Shown: one piece after another, positions 1-9,606 of the stretch
How the letters are laid out: each line of letters opens with the position of its first letter
How positions within the stretch are numbered: the first letter of the stretch is position 1
Assembly (NCBI RefSeq): GCF_018882185.1
Contig: NZ_JACVOY010000003.1
Coordinates: 62,001 to 126,000, forward strand
DNA from: Polynucleobacter sp. AP-Latsch-80-C2
GTDB taxonomy: Bacteria > Pseudomonadota > Gammaproteobacteria > Burkholderiales > Burkholderiaceae
Direction: 5' to 3'
Length of the DNA: 64,000 nt
Made by a program: the position numbers and the translations under genes
Notes under the pieces: generated by a model
Database searches by the model: none
Told to the model about the DNA's origin: nothing
The model's input: the letters and a program-made list of their open reading frames with translations, nothing else

Positions 1-713
1 ACATCACCTTGAAATTGATGGCGCGTTTCGGCGTCAACGTAGCTTGTCCCGATACGCAATCATTTGTTATCCCTGCAAAAACATCCGATGCTGTTTATAA
101 AACTCCAGGTCAATTGTCTGTTGAGGGCGATGCTTCTTCAGCCTCTTATTTCTTGGCTCTAGGCGCTATTGGTGGCGGCCCTGTGCGGGTACTGGGTGTT
201 GGTCGCGATAGCATTCAAGGCGATGTAGCGTTTGCAGATGCGCTTGCTTTGATGGGGGCTAACATTACTGCTGGTGAAGATTGGATTGAAGTTGCTGGCG
301 TAAAACATACCAATGGAAAATTGAATGGCATCACGATCGATTGCGCTGAAATTCCAGATGCAGCAATGACATTGGCAGTGGCCGCATTATTTGCCGAGGG
401 ACCAACGCGGTTAAATAGTATTGCTAGTTGGCGCGTAAAGGAAACAGATCGCATTGCGGCAATGGCAAAAGAGTTAAAGAAGGTTGGCGCTATCATTGAA
501 GAGGGCGCTGACTACATTGTTGTGCAGGCTCCACCATCACACGCCGACTGGAAGTCGCCAAGTGAAGGTATTGACACTTACGATGACCATCGCATGGCAA
601 TGTGTTTCTCCCTTGCCACCTTTGGGCTGAACGCTTTAAAGATTAATGATCCTAATTGCGTCGCTAAAACCTTTCCGACTTACTTCGCTGAGTTTGCGAA
701 GGTTGTGAGCTAA
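1..713 (+). CDS. aroA: 3-phosphoshikimate 1-carboxyvinyltransferase (EPSP synthase), C-terminal part
   Basis: Joins phosphoenolpyruvate to shikimate 3-phosphate in the shikimate pathway to aromatic amino acids. Only about 236 C-terminal residues of a roughly 430-residue enzyme are present: the frame is open through the left window edge, and the TTG at position 9 lies inside the gene rather than being its start. Visible family motifs are [17 protein letters not shown] and DDHRMAM (about 40, 141 and 192 residues after that TTG), which belong to the second substrate-binding lobe. It ends 22 bp before cmk, so the two are probably co-transcribed, as is common in proteobacteria (aroA-cmk-rpsA). Confidence 0.97.
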   Translation, partial: ITLKLMARFGVNVACPDTQSFVIPAKTSDAVYKTPGQLSVEGDASSASYFLALGAIGGGPVRVLGVGRDSIQGDVAFADALALMGANITAGEDWIEVAGVKHTNGKLNGITIDCAEIPDAAMTLAVAALFAEGPTRLNSIASWRVKETDRIAAMAKELKKVGAIIEEGADYIVVQAPPSHADWKSPSEGIDTYDDHRMAMCFSLATFGLNALKINDPNCVAKTFPTYFAEFAKVVS

Positions 714-735
714 GCCCTCAATATTTTTGCCCTTT

Positions 736-1398
736 ATGAGTCTTCCTCCCGTTATCGCGATTGATGGACCGACTGCCTCAGGCAAGGGGACTGTCGCTTC
801 TTTGGTTGCTCAACAGCTCGGCTTTCACTATTTGGATAGTGGCGCGCTTTACCGATTGGTTGCCTTAGCTAGCGAAAAACACGGAATTGAAGTCAAAAAT
901 GGTCCAGAATTAGGACTTTTAGTTCCTAAGTTATTGATTTCATTCAAAAATAGTCAGATTTTCCTCGATGGTGAGGATGTGAGCGAGGCAATTCGCACTG
1001 AAAATATCGGTTTAAGAGCATCTGCTTTGGCCATTCATCCCGAGGTCAGATTGGCTTTGGTTGATCTCCAGCACAGTTTTCGACAGTTTCCAGGCCTAGT
1101 TGCCGATGGAAGGGACATGGCCAGTGTCATATTTCCAGATGCAGTTTTGAAGGTTTTCTTGACGGCAACTGCCTCTGCCAGAGCTGAGCGACGCTATAAG
1201 CAATTGATAGCTAAGGGAATTTCTGCTAAACTTGAGGACTTGCTGCAAGATTTGCAGGAGCGAGATGCCAGAGATAGTAGCCGAGGCGCAGCCCCTTTAA
1301 TGATTGCAGACGGTGCAAAAGTGCTCGAAACGTCAGATTTATCGATAGATCAAGCAGTTAGGGAAGTTTTAGATTGGTATCAATCTGCTATTACCTAG
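736..1398 (+). CDS. cmk: cytidylate kinase
   Basis: Phosphorylates CMP and dCMP with ATP in pyrimidine nucleotide salvage and synthesis. The 220-residue protein starts with the nucleotide-binding loop GPTASGKGT at residues 11-19, and carries the family motif [13 protein letters not shown] in the middle and the RDARDSSR lid region near the C terminus. An in-frame TTG lies 9 bp upstream at 727, but the ATG at 736 gives the usual distance to the P-loop. It sits between aroA and rpsA, the standard proteobacterial order. Confidence 0.97.
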   Translation: MSLPPVIAIDGPTASGKGTVASLVAQQLGFHYLDSGALYRLVALASEKHGIEVKNGPELGLLVPKLLISFKNSQIFLDGEDVSEAIRTENIGLRASALAIHPEVRLALVDLQHSFRQFPGLVADGRDMASVIFPDAVLKVFLTATASARAERRYKQLIAKGISAKLEDLLQDLQERDARDSSRGAAPLMIADGAKVLETSDLSIDQAVREVLDWYQSAIT

Positions 1399-1505
1399 TT
1401 TTGTTAGAAGTAGAAGTTAGCTGTAAGGAGTAGTTTTGGTGTCTTAAGGAACTTCACAACGCGATCATTTCATTAGCGTGTTTCTTGAGGCTTTTTTAAT
1501 CTAAC

Positions 1506-1524
1506 CCGTCAGGCCTTCTGGCGG
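1506..1524 (+). promoter_or_regulatory. hairpin in the rpsA 5' leader
   Basis: CCGTCAG (1506-1512) pairs with CTGGCGG (1518-1524) around a five-base loop, with one G-U pair. It ends 16 bases before the rpsA ATG, and no good Shine-Dalgarno sequence follows it. In E. coli the rpsA translation start also lacks a strong Shine-Dalgarno, is arranged in hairpins and is the target of repression by S1. A similar role here is inferred from position and shape only. Confidence 0.4.
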
Positions 1525-1540
1525 CACAAAGTGAATACAC

Positions 1541-3214
1541 ATGTCTGAATCATTTGCAGAATTATTTGAAGAATCATTAACCCGATCGAATATGAAGACC
1601 GGCCAAGTTATTTCGGCTGAAGTTCTTCGCATCGACCATAACTTCGTCGTTGTTAACGCTGGCTTAAAGTCTGAAGCGTTTATTCCTGTTGAAGAATTCC
1701 ATAACGACGCTGGCGAGATTGAAGTAGCTCCTGGCGATTTCGTTTCTGTTGCTATCGATGCCCTTGAAAACGGCTATGGCGACACCATCCTCTCCCGTGA
1801 TAAAGCGAAGCGCTTGGCATCATGGATGAATTTGGAAAAAGCGCTCGAGCAAGCTGAGATCGTTACCGGTACTGTTACTGGTAAGGTTAAAGGCGGCTTG
1901 ACTGTAATGGTTAACGGTATCCGCGCATTCTTGCCTGGATCACTCGTTGATACACGTCCAATCAAAGACACCAGCCCTTACGAAGGTAAGACGATGGAGT
2001 TCAAGGTTATCAAACTTGACCGTAAGCGTAACAACGTAGTGTTGTCACGTCGTGCAGTGGTTGAAGCTAGCCAAGGTGAAGAGCGTGCTAAGTTGATGTC
2101 TAACCTTAAAGAAGGCGCAGTGGTTACTGGCCTCGTTAAGAACATCACTGATTACGGCGCGTTCGTTGACCTCGGTGGTATCGATGGCCTCTTGCACATC
2201 ACTGACTTGGCATGGCGTCGTGTGCGTCACCCAAGCGAGATGTTGACTGTTGGTCAAGAAGTTACCGCGAAGATTTTGAAGTTCGATCAAGAAAAGAACC
2301 GTGTTTCACTTGGCGTGAAACAACTTGGTGATGATCCATGGGTTGGTATCGCTCGTCGTTACCCACCAAACACCCGTTTATTCGGTAAGGTAACCAACCT
2401 GACTGACTACGGCGCGTTCGTTGAAATTGAATCTGGTATCGAAGGTTTGGTACACGTTTCTGAAATGGACTGGACCAACAAGAACGTTGCTCCAAGCAAA
2501 GCTACTGCATTAGGAACCGAAGTTGAGGTCATGGTTCTGGATATTGATGAAGACAAGCGTCGTATTAGCTTGGGCATCAAGCAGTGCAAAGCAAATCCAT
2601 GGGAAGAGTTCTCACGTGCGCAACAAAAAGGCGACAAGCTGACTGGCGCAATCAAGTCTATTACTGACTTTGGTGTGTTCATTGGCTTGCCTGGCGGTAT
2701 CGACGGTTTAGTTCACCTCTCAGACCTTTCATGGAATGAGCCAGGCGAAGAAGCTGTTAAGAAATACAAAAAAGGTGATGAAGTTGAAGCCACTGTATTG
2801 GCAATCGATGTTGAGAAAGAGCGTATCTCTCTCGGGATTAAGCAATTGTCTGGCGACCCATTCAACAACTACACATCTGTCAGCGACAAGGGTAGCCTCG
2901 TTACTGGTACTGTGAAAGCGGTTGATGCTAAGGGTGCAACAATTCACTTGGCTGATGAAGTTGAAGCTTACTTACGTGCTTCTGAGATCTCAACAGATCG
3001 CGTTGAAGATGCACGTAACGTATTGAAAGAAGGCGATAGCGTCACTGCCATGATCATCAACATTGATCGTAAGTCACGCGTAATCAATCTTTCAATCAAA
3101 GCAAAAGACAGCTCTGATCAACAAGATGCAATGAGCAAGCTCCAAGGTGATGCGCAGTCTGGCACAACTAATTTGGGCGCTTTGTTAAAAGCAAAATTGG
3201 ACAATCAAGGCTAA
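1541..3214 (+). CDS. rpsA: 30S ribosomal protein S1
   Basis: RNA-binding ribosomal protein that helps load mRNA onto the 30S subunit. At 557 residues it is the full-length proteobacterial form with six S1 OB-fold repeats. The repeats show as recurring phrases such as [45 protein letters not shown] and [23 protein letters not shown], each followed by a phrase like RISLGIKQ. The 142-bp gap after cmk contains a leader hairpin and no strong Shine-Dalgarno, which suggests S1 autoregulation as known in enterobacteria. A terminator follows the gene. Confidence 0.99.
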   Translation: MSESFAELFEESLTRSNMKTGQVISAEVLRIDHNFVVVNAGLKSEAFIPVEEFHNDAGEIEVAPGDFVSVAIDALENGYGDTILSRDKAKRLASWMNLEKALEQAEIVTGTVTGKVKGGLTVMVNGIRAFLPGSLVDTRPIKDTSPYEGKTMEFKVIKLDRKRNNVVLSRRAVVEASQGEERAKLMSNLKEGAVVTGLVKNITDYGAFVDLGGIDGLLHITDLAWRRVRHPSEMLTVGQEVTAKILKFDQEKNRVSLGVKQLGDDPWVGIARRYPPNTRLFGKVTNLTDYGAFVEIESGIEGLVHVSEMDWTNKNVAPSKATALGTEVEVMVLDIDEDKRRISLGIKQCKANPWEEFSRAQQKGDKLTGAIKSITDFGVFIGLPGGIDGLVHLSDLSWNEPGEEAVKKYKKGDEVEATVLAIDVEKERISLGIKQLSGDPFNNYTSVSDKGSLVTGTVKAVDAKGATIHLADEVEAYLRASEISTDRVEDARNVLKEGDSVTAMIINIDRKSRVINLSIKAKDSSDQQDAMSKLQGDAQSGTTNLGALLKAKLDNQG

Positions 3215-3220
3215 ATCAAT

Positions 3221-3256
3221 ATCGCCGCTCTCCATGAGGAGGGTGGCGATTTTTAT
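3221..3256 (+). terminator. Rho-independent terminator after rpsA
   Basis: ATCGCC (3221-3226) pairs with GGCGAT (3245-3250), with a further CTCC/GGAG pairing inside, and a T-rich run follows. It begins seven bases after the rpsA stop and ends ten bases before the ihfB start, so it should limit read-through from the highly expressed rpsA into ihfB. Confidence 0.75.
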
Positions 3257-3265
3257 TGATAGATC

Positions 3266-3610
3266 ATGACAGATCAAGAGCAACAAGCTATTACTCGCTC
3301 CGAACTCGTGGAGAGCCTGGCGGAACAGTTTCCGCAGCTTCTACCTAGGGATGTGGAGTTGGCAGTAAAAACCTTGCTGGACACGATGACCCAAGCTTTG
3401 GCTGAAGGTAAGCGTATCGAGTTGCGTGGCGTTGGAAGCTTTGTGCTTCATCATCGTCCTGCGCGCACTGGTCGCAATCCCAAGTCAGGTGAGAAGGTAT
3501 TGATTCCAGAAAAGCGTGTTCCTCACTTTAAGCCAGGCAAAGAGTTGCGTGAGCGTGTCGATTACAAGCCGTTGAAGCAGGCGGGCCCTAAAGAGGGTTC
3601 TGGTGCCTAA
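3266..3610 (+). CDS. ihfB: integration host factor subunit beta
   Basis: Nucleoid protein of the HU/IHF family that bends DNA at specific sites as a heterodimer with IHF alpha, which is not in this window. The N-terminal helices begin [14 protein letters not shown], and the DNA-intercalating arm is visible as [12 protein letters not shown] with the conserved proline after RN. At 114 residues it is longer than the 94-residue E. coli protein because of an extra tail after the usual end. The position directly after rpsA is the same as in E. coli and supports the beta rather than the alpha or HU assignment. Confidence 0.95.
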   Translation: MTDQEQQAITRSELVESLAEQFPQLLPRDVELAVKTLLDTMTQALAEGKRIELRGVGSFVLHHRPARTGRNPKSGEKVLIPEKRVPHFKPGKELRERVDYKPLKQAGPKEGSGA

Positions 3611-3629
3611 TATTCAGGCTCATCCTCAG

Positions 3630-3652
3630 TGGTCCATCGGGACCATTTTTTT
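3630..3652 (+). terminator. Rho-independent terminator after ihfB
   Basis: TGGTCC (3630-3635) and GGACCA (3640-3645) form a perfect 6-bp stem with a four-base loop, followed by seven T residues. It separates ihfB from lapB. Confidence 0.8.
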
Positions 3653-3670
3653 ATTTAAAGTCTGTACATC

Positions 3671-4882
3671 ATGATTCAGATAGCCACCTCTTGGTTATTA
3701 CTTTTACCAGTCATGTTCGGTATTGGCTGGCTAGCTTCGCGCTGGGACTTGCGTCTTGAGAATCGGATGGATGAGCGCGAGCGTATGCGACAGCAGCGCT
3801 CCACCTTTAAAGGATTAAGTTTATTACTCAATGAACAGCCTGATCAGGCCATTGAGACCCTGGTCAAGATTGCCCAGTTAGATCCAGAAACTATTGAACT
3901 CCATTTTTCACTAGGCAATTTATTTCGTCGTCGCGGTGAGACTGAGCGCGCTATTCGTGTACACCAACATTTGGCAAATCGTGATGATTTAAAGCCACGC
4001 GATCGCGATCATGCTGCCTATGAATTAGGACGAGATTTCTTACGGGCTGGCTTGCTAGATCGTGCCGAAGCTTCATTGATTCGAGTAGGTCAAGGCAAGT
4101 TTGCCGCGCCCGCCAAAGAAAGCCTTTTGGAGATGTATCAGATAGAACGCGATTGGAAAAAAGCCATTATTGCCGCTACTGAACTAGAAACACTTCAAGG
4201 TAAATCCCATCACACGGAAATTGCTCAGTTTTATTGTGAGCTGAGTCAAGAAGCTTTGCTTGCTAAAGATTTGAATGGTGCTGAGCATTCTATTCAGCAG
4301 GCATTGCATGCAGTTCCCAATCACACACGTGCCTTGATTTTGCAGGGCGATTATCTGATGGCCATTGGCGAACCAGCGCAGGCGATTGAGGCATGGGGTG
4401 TAGTGGCAAGCTCACATCCTGCCTATATGCATTTGATTGCAGATCGATGGATGCTAGCGCATGCCGCTATCGGTAAAGCTGAAGTAGGTCTAGATCGTTT
4501 ATGTGAATTATTGAAGACTCAAGCTTCCGGAGAATTATTGGATTTGGTTCATAAGCAAACGGTGCAGATTCGGGGTATGCAGGCAGCCAATGCCATGCTC
4601 TCTGAAGTCATGCAGCATTCACCAAGCTTGAGTGCATTGTCCAAGTTGGCAGAAACCCGTTTAGCTCTTGAAGAGGGCAATGGAAACCCAGAGCGTGAGC
4701 AGGAATTGAAATCTATTCTGCATCTCTTGCGTCAGCGGACTACGAGCTTGGCGCGCTATACCTGCGGCAATTGCGGCTTTAGAGCGAGACGGTTTTATTG
4801 GCAGTGCCCAGGATGTAACAATTGGGAGGCATACTCCCCAAGGCGAAGTGAAGGCGTCGCTCCAAGCGGCCCTTCAATGTAA
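3671..4882 (+). CDS. lapB: lipopolysaccharide assembly protein B
   Basis: Inner-membrane TPR protein that in E. coli works with FtsH to control LpxC turnover and so LPS synthesis. The 403 residues show an N-terminal membrane anchor (about 5-23), a run of tetratricopeptide repeats starting around residue 50, and a C-terminal rubredoxin-like metal site with two CxxC pairs (CGNC and CPGC). All three are diagnostic for LapB/YciM. The partner gene lapA, which in E. coli lies directly upstream, is absent from the 60-bp gap here. The genes downstream make LPS-core precursors, which fits the role. Confidence 0.93.
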   Translation: MIQIATSWLLLLPVMFGIGWLASRWDLRLENRMDERERMRQQRSTFKGLSLLLNEQPDQAIETLVKIAQLDPETIELHFSLGNLFRRRGETERAIRVHQHLANRDDLKPRDRDHAAYELGRDFLRAGLLDRAEASLIRVGQGKFAAPAKESLLEMYQIERDWKKAIIAATELETLQGKSHHTEIAQFYCELSQEALLAKDLNGAEHSIQQALHAVPNHTRALILQGDYLMAIGEPAQAIEAWGVVASSHPAYMHLIADRWMLAHAAIGKAEVGLDRLCELLKTQASGELLDLVHKQTVQIRGMQAANAMLSEVMQHSPSLSALSKLAETRLALEEGNGNPEREQELKSILHLLRQRTTSLARYTCGNCGFRARRFYWQCPGCNNWEAYSPRRSEGVAPSGPSM

Positions 4883-4918
4883 TACTATTTACTGCATGTG
4901 TTTTTATAGGGATCTATT

Positions 4919-6283
4919 TTGAAAGTTACTATCATTGGCAGCGGTTACGTAGGCTTGGTGACAGGCGCTTGTCTGGCTGAGCAGGGTAATAACGTTTTCT
5001 GCCTTGACCTTGACCCTAAAAAGATCGAGATTTTAAATTCCGGCGGCGTTCCTATTTACGAGCCCGGATTGAAAGAAATGATTGAACGTAATCGTGCTGC
5101 TGGTCGTTTACAGTTCTCTACTGACATCGCAGCATCGGTTGCCCACGGTGATATTCAATTTATTGCCGTAGGCACACCTCCTGACGAAGACGGCTCCGCT
5201 GATCTTCAGTATGTTGTTGCTGCCGCTCGCAATATCGGTCGTCACGCTACTTCTCCAAAAGTGATTGTGGATAAATCTACTGTGCCGGTTGGTACTGCGG
5301 ATAAGGTAACTGCAGCAATTACTGAAGAATTAGAAAAGCGTCAGCTATCACCTGATCTTTGCTCGGTGGTCTCTAACCCTGAGTTCCTAAAAGAAGGTGC
5401 TGCAGTAGAAGACTTTATGCGGCCTGATCGTATCGTGATTGGTACGGAGAGTAGCCCAGCAGGTTTGCGCGCTAAGGAGCAAATGCGCAAGCTCTATGCG
5501 CCCTTTAACCGTAACCATGAACGTACTTATTACATGGATGTGAAGAGTGCCGAGCTCACAAAATATGCTGCTAACGCAATGTTAGCAACCCGCATCTCCT
5601 TTATGAATGAGTTGGCAAATTTAGCTGACTTGGTTGGCGCTGATATTGAACACGTGCGTCAAGGTATTGGTTCGGATTCCCGCATTGGCTTTGGTTTCTT
5701 GTATCCGGGTACAGGCTATGGTGGCTCTTGCTTTCCAAAAGATGTCTCAGCGCTATCGAAGACGGCTAAGGAGCATGGCAGAGAACTGAAGATCTTAGAT
5801 GCCGTAGAAGCCGTGAATGAATTACAAAAGTACACGCTGGTTCAGAAGATCGAGAAGCGTTTTGGCAAAGATTTAAAGAACATGAAGTTTGCTCTGTGGG
5901 GATTGGCATTTAAGCCCAATACCGACGATATGCGTGAGGCTCCAAGCCGTGTCATTATTGCCGAGTTGGTAAAGCGTGGCGCCCAGGTAGTTGCCTATGA
6001 TCCAGTTGCTATGCCAGAAGCTCAGCATGCTCTAGAGCTCGACTTTAAGAGTAATCCAGAGGGTCTTAAGCAAGTTTCCTTGAGTGCTGATCCTATGGCG
6101 GCATTAGATGGTGCAGATGCCTTGGTGATCGTGACAGAATGGAAAGCATTTCATACGCCTGATTTTGACCAGCTGATGCAAAAACTCAAACGCGCCATCA
6201 TCTTTGATGGTCGCAATTTGTATGAGCCTGCTTCTATGAAAGAATTGGGTATTGAGTACCACGGCATTGGACGACACACTTAA
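4919..6283 (+). CDS. ugd: UDP-glucose 6-dehydrogenase
   Basis: Oxidises UDP-glucose to UDP-glucuronate with two NAD+, supplying uronic acid or aminoarabinose precursors for the envelope. The 454 residues contain the N-terminal Rossmann motif [10 protein letters not shown] (7-16), the conserved [16 protein letters not shown] and the active-site [10 protein letters not shown] with catalytic Cys271. The start is a TTG; no ATG lies close enough upstream, and the Rossmann strand begins at residue 2, so no other start fits. It is followed at 43 bp by hldA. Confidence 0.96.
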   Translation: MKVTIIGSGYVGLVTGACLAEQGNNVFCLDLDPKKIEILNSGGVPIYEPGLKEMIERNRAAGRLQFSTDIAASVAHGDIQFIAVGTPPDEDGSADLQYVVAAARNIGRHATSPKVIVDKSTVPVGTADKVTAAITEELEKRQLSPDLCSVVSNPEFLKEGAAVEDFMRPDRIVIGTESSPAGLRAKEQMRKLYAPFNRNHERTYYMDVKSAELTKYAANAMLATRISFMNELANLADLVGADIEHVRQGIGSDSRIGFGFLYPGTGYGGSCFPKDVSALSKTAKEHGRELKILDAVEAVNELQKYTLVQKIEKRFGKDLKNMKFALWGLAFKPNTDDMREAPSRVIIAELVKRGAQVVAYDPVAMPEAQHALELDFKSNPEGLKQVSLSADPMAALDGADALVIVTEWKAFHTPDFDQLMQKLKRAIIFDGRNLYEPASMKELGIEYHGIGRHT

Positions 6284-6326
6284 AAGTATTGACCCCTACT
6301 AATATCAATCAATAGAAAAGTCTTCT

Positions 6327-7256
6327 GTGGAAAAAGCAAACCGAGAACAATTCTCTAAAACACGTTTACTCGTAGTGGGTGATGTCATGCTTGATCGCTA
6401 CTGGTTTGGCGACACTAACCGCATTTCACCTGAAGCACCTGTACCAGTGGTTCAAGTCGGCAAGATTGATGAGCGTCTTGGTGGGGCTGCTAACGTGGCC
6501 CGTAACGTAGCTGCCCTAGGAGCGCAAACCACTATTTTGGGAATTGCAGGTGATGATGAACCTGGTAAGCGAGTAATTGAGCTGCTCAAAGAGAGCGGCG
6601 TTGATAGCCAATTAGAAATTGATGCCAAAGTGCCAACGATTGTGAAGTTGCGCGTGATTGCACGTCAACAGCAACTCATTCGTTTGGATTTTGAAGAAAC
6701 GCCTAGTGAAAAGGCCTTGGCACATAAATTAGAGCGTTTTGAAAAACTCGTTGGTGGTGCTGACGTCGTCATCCTATCTGATTACGGTAAGGGCGCCTTA
6801 GGTCAAGTGGCTCATATGATTGAACAGGCGCGAGCTCAGAACAAAGTGGTATTAGTGGATCCCAAAGGCGAAGATTATGAGAAGTATCGTGGGGCAACAG
6901 TCTTAACGCCTAACCGCAGTGAGCTGCGTCAGGTTGTTGGTCAATGGACTAGTGAAGAAGATCTCACTAAGAGAGCCCAAGACCTCAGAAAGTCTTTAAA
7001 TCTTAAGGCACTTCTTTTAACGCGCTCAGAAGAAGGTATGAGTTTATTTACAGAACAGGGTGTTAGCCACGTTAAAGCACAAGCCAGAGAAGTGTTTGAT
7101 GTTTCAGGTGCTGGCGATACAGTGATTGCTACCCTTGCAGTTGCACTAGCCGCTGGCTGGCCACTCGAAAGGGCAATGGCATTGGCCAATCGTGCTGGTG
7201 GTATTGTGGTTGGTAAGTTGGGTACTGCAACCGTGACTTCAGAGGAATTACAGTGA
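6327..7256 (+). CDS. hldA: D-glycero-beta-D-manno-heptose 7-phosphate kinase (HldE domain I type)
   Basis: PfkB-family kinase that phosphorylates heptose 7-phosphate at C1 on the way to ADP-heptose for the LPS inner core. The 309 residues match only the kinase half of E. coli Hld[22 protein letters not shown] at the start is trimmed here to its hallmark GDVMLDRYW (18-26), GGAANVARN lies at 52-60, and the catalytic GAGDT at 261-265. No nucleotidyltransferase domain follows, so that step must be encoded elsewhere. The start is GTG at 6327, and the stop overlaps the hldD start (GTGA), indicating translational coupling. Confidence 0.94.
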   Translation: MEKANREQFSKTRLLVVGDVMLDRYWFGDTNRISPEAPVPVVQVGKIDERLGGAANVARNVAALGAQTTILGIAGDDEPGKRVIELLKESGVDSQLEIDAKVPTIVKLRVIARQQQLIRLDFEETPSEKALAHKLERFEKLVGGADVVILSDYGKGALGQVAHMIEQARAQNKVVLVDPKGEDYEKYRGATVLTPNRSELRQVVGQWTSEEDLTKRAQDLRKSLNLKALLLTRSEEGMSLFTEQGVSHVKAQAREVFDVSGAGDTVIATLAVALAAGWPLERAMALANRAGGIVVGKLGTATVTSEELQ

Positions 7257-8281
7257 CTATTATCGTAACTGGTGCAGCCGGTTTTATTGGCGCCAATATT
7301 GTTCAAGCACTCAATGCCCGGGGTGAGAAAAATATCATTGCTGTTGATGATCTTCGCCCTGCGGATAAATATCGCAATCTTGCTGATTTAGACATCATTG
7401 ACTACCTCGATAAAGACGAATTTTTAGAAGCTTTCAGAAGCGGTCGCTTTGGTAAGGTCAAGGCGGTGTTTCATGAGGGGGCTTGTTCAGACACCATGGA
7501 AACTGATGGCATCTTTATGATGGCCAACAATTATCGCTACACCATGGATTTGCTCGATATTTGCACTGCTCAAAAAGTTCAGCTTTTATATGCATCCTCT
7601 GCTGCTACCTATGGCGGTTCTGATGTATTTGAAGAAAGCCGAGAGCATGAGAAGCCGCTCAATATCTATGGCTACTCCAAGTTTTTATTTGATCAAGTCA
7701 TGCGTAAGCGCTTTGCAGAAAATGCAAACACAGCTCAGGTAGTCGGTTTCCGTTACTTCAATGTGTATGGTCCGCGCGAGTCCCATAAGGGTCGTATGGC
7801 ATCAGTTGCTTTTCATCAATATCACCAATACAAGGCAAATGGCCATGTGAAATTATTTGGCGAGTATGGTGGTTATGGCCCAGGCGAGCAAAGTCGTGAC
7901 TTTGTATCGGTAGAGGATGTAGTAAAGGTAAATCTTTTCTTCTTGGATCATCCAGAAATTAGCGGTATCTTCAACTTGGGTACTGGTCAAGCGCAACCGT
8001 TTAATGATGTCGCTTTTGCTGTCGCCAATGCCATGCGTAAATTGGATAAAGCGCAGCCAGCAACGCTTGCAGAATTGGTTAAAGAAAAAGCGATTGAGTA
8101 CATTGCTTTTCCGGAGGCGCTTAAAGGTAAATATCAGTGCTTCACCCAGGCAGATTTAACCAAGCTGCGTGCGGCTGGTTACAAAGAGCCATTCCTGAAT
8201 GTGGAGCAGGGTGTTGGCCGCTATATAGAATGGTTAGAAGCCAATGCTGGATTCTTGGCTAGCCCTTTAGACGCCAAATAA
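7253..8281 (+). CDS. hldD: ADP-L-glycero-D-manno-heptose 6-epimerase
   Basis: Epimerises ADP-D-glycero-D-manno-heptose to the L-glycero form, the last step before heptose transfer to the LPS core. It is a short-chain dehydrogenase/epimerase of 342 residues with the NADP-binding [12 protein letters not shown] (6-17), [10 protein letters not shown] and the catalytic Y139xxxK143 pair (YGYSK). The GTG start overlaps the hldA stop by four bases. The combination with hldA and ugd forms a small LPS-core precursor cluster. Confidence 0.96.
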   Translation: MTIIVTGAAGFIGANIVQALNARGEKNIIAVDDLRPADKYRNLADLDIIDYLDKDEFLEAFRSGRFGKVKAVFHEGACSDTMETDGIFMMANNYRYTMDLLDICTAQKVQLLYASSAATYGGSDVFEESREHEKPLNIYGYSKFLFDQVMRKRFAENANTAQVVGFRYFNVYGPRESHKGRMASVAFHQYHQYKANGHVKLFGEYGGYGPGEQSRDFVSVEDVVKVNLFFLDHPEISGIFNLGTGQAQPFNDVAFAVANAMRKLDKAQPATLAELVKEKAIEYIAFPEALKGKYQCFTQADLTKLRAAGYKEPFLNVEQGVGRYIEWLEANAGFLASPLDAK

Positions 8282-8286
8282 TTCCC

Positions 8287-9030
8287 ATGGCAAGCAAGTT
8301 CTTCCTTGCGCTTGCTTTATGGTTTTTCAATACCTTTGCAGTAGCGCAGGCTTTTGATATTCCTCACGCAGAGGAAGCTCCCACCAGAACCCTATTGATT
8401 GAAGTTGCCAAGCCCCGTGCTGTGGTGCTGCTCTTTCCTGGTGGTGGAGGAATGGCCGGTATTTTTGATAACGGTTCAGTCAGAAGTAAACATACCTTTA
8501 TTCGCTCAATGGATATGTGGGCCCAATATGGAATTGATGCGGTCTTGGTAGACACTCCTTATGATTTGGGCGACCTAAGACGCGGCAATTTGCGCAGCCG
8601 TAAAGATCACCTTACTCGCGTCGATGAAGTGGTGAGCTTTTATAAGTCAAAGTTAAAGTTGCCTATTTGGATCTTTGGCCACAGCATGGGAAGCTCAACA
8701 GCCACTTATTATGCAAATGAAATAGACCAAACTAAAAAGAATCTTGCAGGGATCATCGTTGCCGGAACAATTCGTGCGGCTAGCTTGGATGATGAAGTCA
8801 CCTTGCCAGTGCTGGCAATCCACCACCTGAATGATGCTTGTGCTGGCACCCCTATCTCAGCCTCAGCCAAAATCATTGATAGTAGATCGCCAAAACTGAT
8901 CTCAAAGCTGGAGTTGATTGAGGGCGGCGTTACTGAGGGTGATGCCTGCCAATCCTTTGCCTACCATGGCTTTAATCAAACTGAAGCTGAATTTGTTAAA
9001 AGAGCGGCAAATTTCATCTTAAGTCATTAA
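8287..9030 (+). CDS. secreted or periplasmic alpha/beta hydrolase of unknown substrate
   Basis: A 247-residue protein with a probable Sec signal peptide (residues 1-22, ending AVAQA). The mature part has an alpha/beta-hydrolase fold signature: an oxyanion-type GGGG at 52-55, a nucleophile elbow GHSMG at 131-135 with Ser133, and a late His (AIHHLND) that could complete the triad. The substrate cannot be told from sequence. It starts six bases after hldD, so it is probably in the heptose operon, which hints at an envelope role but does not prove one. Annotations in relatives are likely just 'alpha/beta hydrolase'. Confidence 0.8.
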   Translation: MASKFFLALALWFFNTFAVAQAFDIPHAEEAPTRTLLIEVAKPRAVVLLFPGGGGMAGIFDNGSVRSKHTFIRSMDMWAQYGIDAVLVDTPYDLGDLRRGNLRSRKDHLTRVDEVVSFYKSKLKLPIWIFGHSMGSSTATYYANEIDQTKKNLAGIIVAGTIRAASLDDEVTLPVLAIHHLNDACAGTPISASAKIIDSRSPKLISKLELIEGGVTEGDACQSFAYHGFNQTEAEFVKRAANFILSH

Positions 9031-9142
9031 TACTGATTTACTTGTAATCCAAGCAATCGAGTCAACCTCTGTTTTTTCTCTTCGTTGTAAGTGATCCACC
9101 CAAGCTTCTTGTGTGGATATTTTATTTACTTTAGGAGAAAGA

Positions 9143-9565
9143 ATGACTCAATACTTTGGTTTCAATACAGTCCTTAGTTTTGCTAAGGCTTTAGCATTTT
9201 CTGCGTTATTGGCACTTGGTGGTTTAGGGATTGCGGTAGCCGAGCCAGTCAATGTCAATACTGCCACCCAATCGGAGCTTGAAAGTATTAAGGGTATTGG
9301 TCCTGCCAAGGCGAAGACGATCATTGCGGAGCGTTTGGATGGGGGCCATTTTCAGGATGCTAACGATTTGCAAAAGCGTGTTCGCGGCATTGGTATGAAG
9401 TCGGTTGAGAAGATGGTGGATAACGGTCTTACGATTGAGGCTCCAGGGTCCTTTCGGGAGCCAAACGGTAAAACCAAGAAAGAGGGCTCTGGAAGACGTA
9501 ATGCACGCGGTCAAGCGGGTGCTCGCAATCAGGCGGATCGTACGGGAACAGGCCGCAGAAATTAA
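9143..9565 (+). CDS. ComEA-like helix-hairpin-helix DNA-binding protein
   Basis: Small exported protein of 140 residues: a hydrophobic signal region (about 8-33, ending AVA), then a ComEA-type double helix-hairpin-helix (VNVNTATQSELESIKGIG with the first hairpin at 51-60, the second RGIGMKSVEKM at 81-91), then a basic tail of about 35 residues rich in Arg, Gly and Asn. ComEA proteins bind incoming DNA in the periplasm during natural transformation, but similar short HhH proteins are widespread and may do other things. An in-frame GTG at 9113 exists, but AGGAGA at 9133-9138 fixes the ATG at 9143. Confidence 0.82.
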   Translation: MTQYFGFNTVLSFAKALAFSALLALGGLGIAVAEPVNVNTATQSELESIKGIGPAKAKTIIAERLDGGHFQDANDLQKRVRGIGMKSVEKMVDNGLTIEAPGSFREPNGKTKKEGSGRRNARGQAGARNQADRTGTGRRN

Positions 9566-9606
9566 GCCCTTTCGTATTTAGGGGTGCTTATGGCTAAAAT
9601 GGCCTT

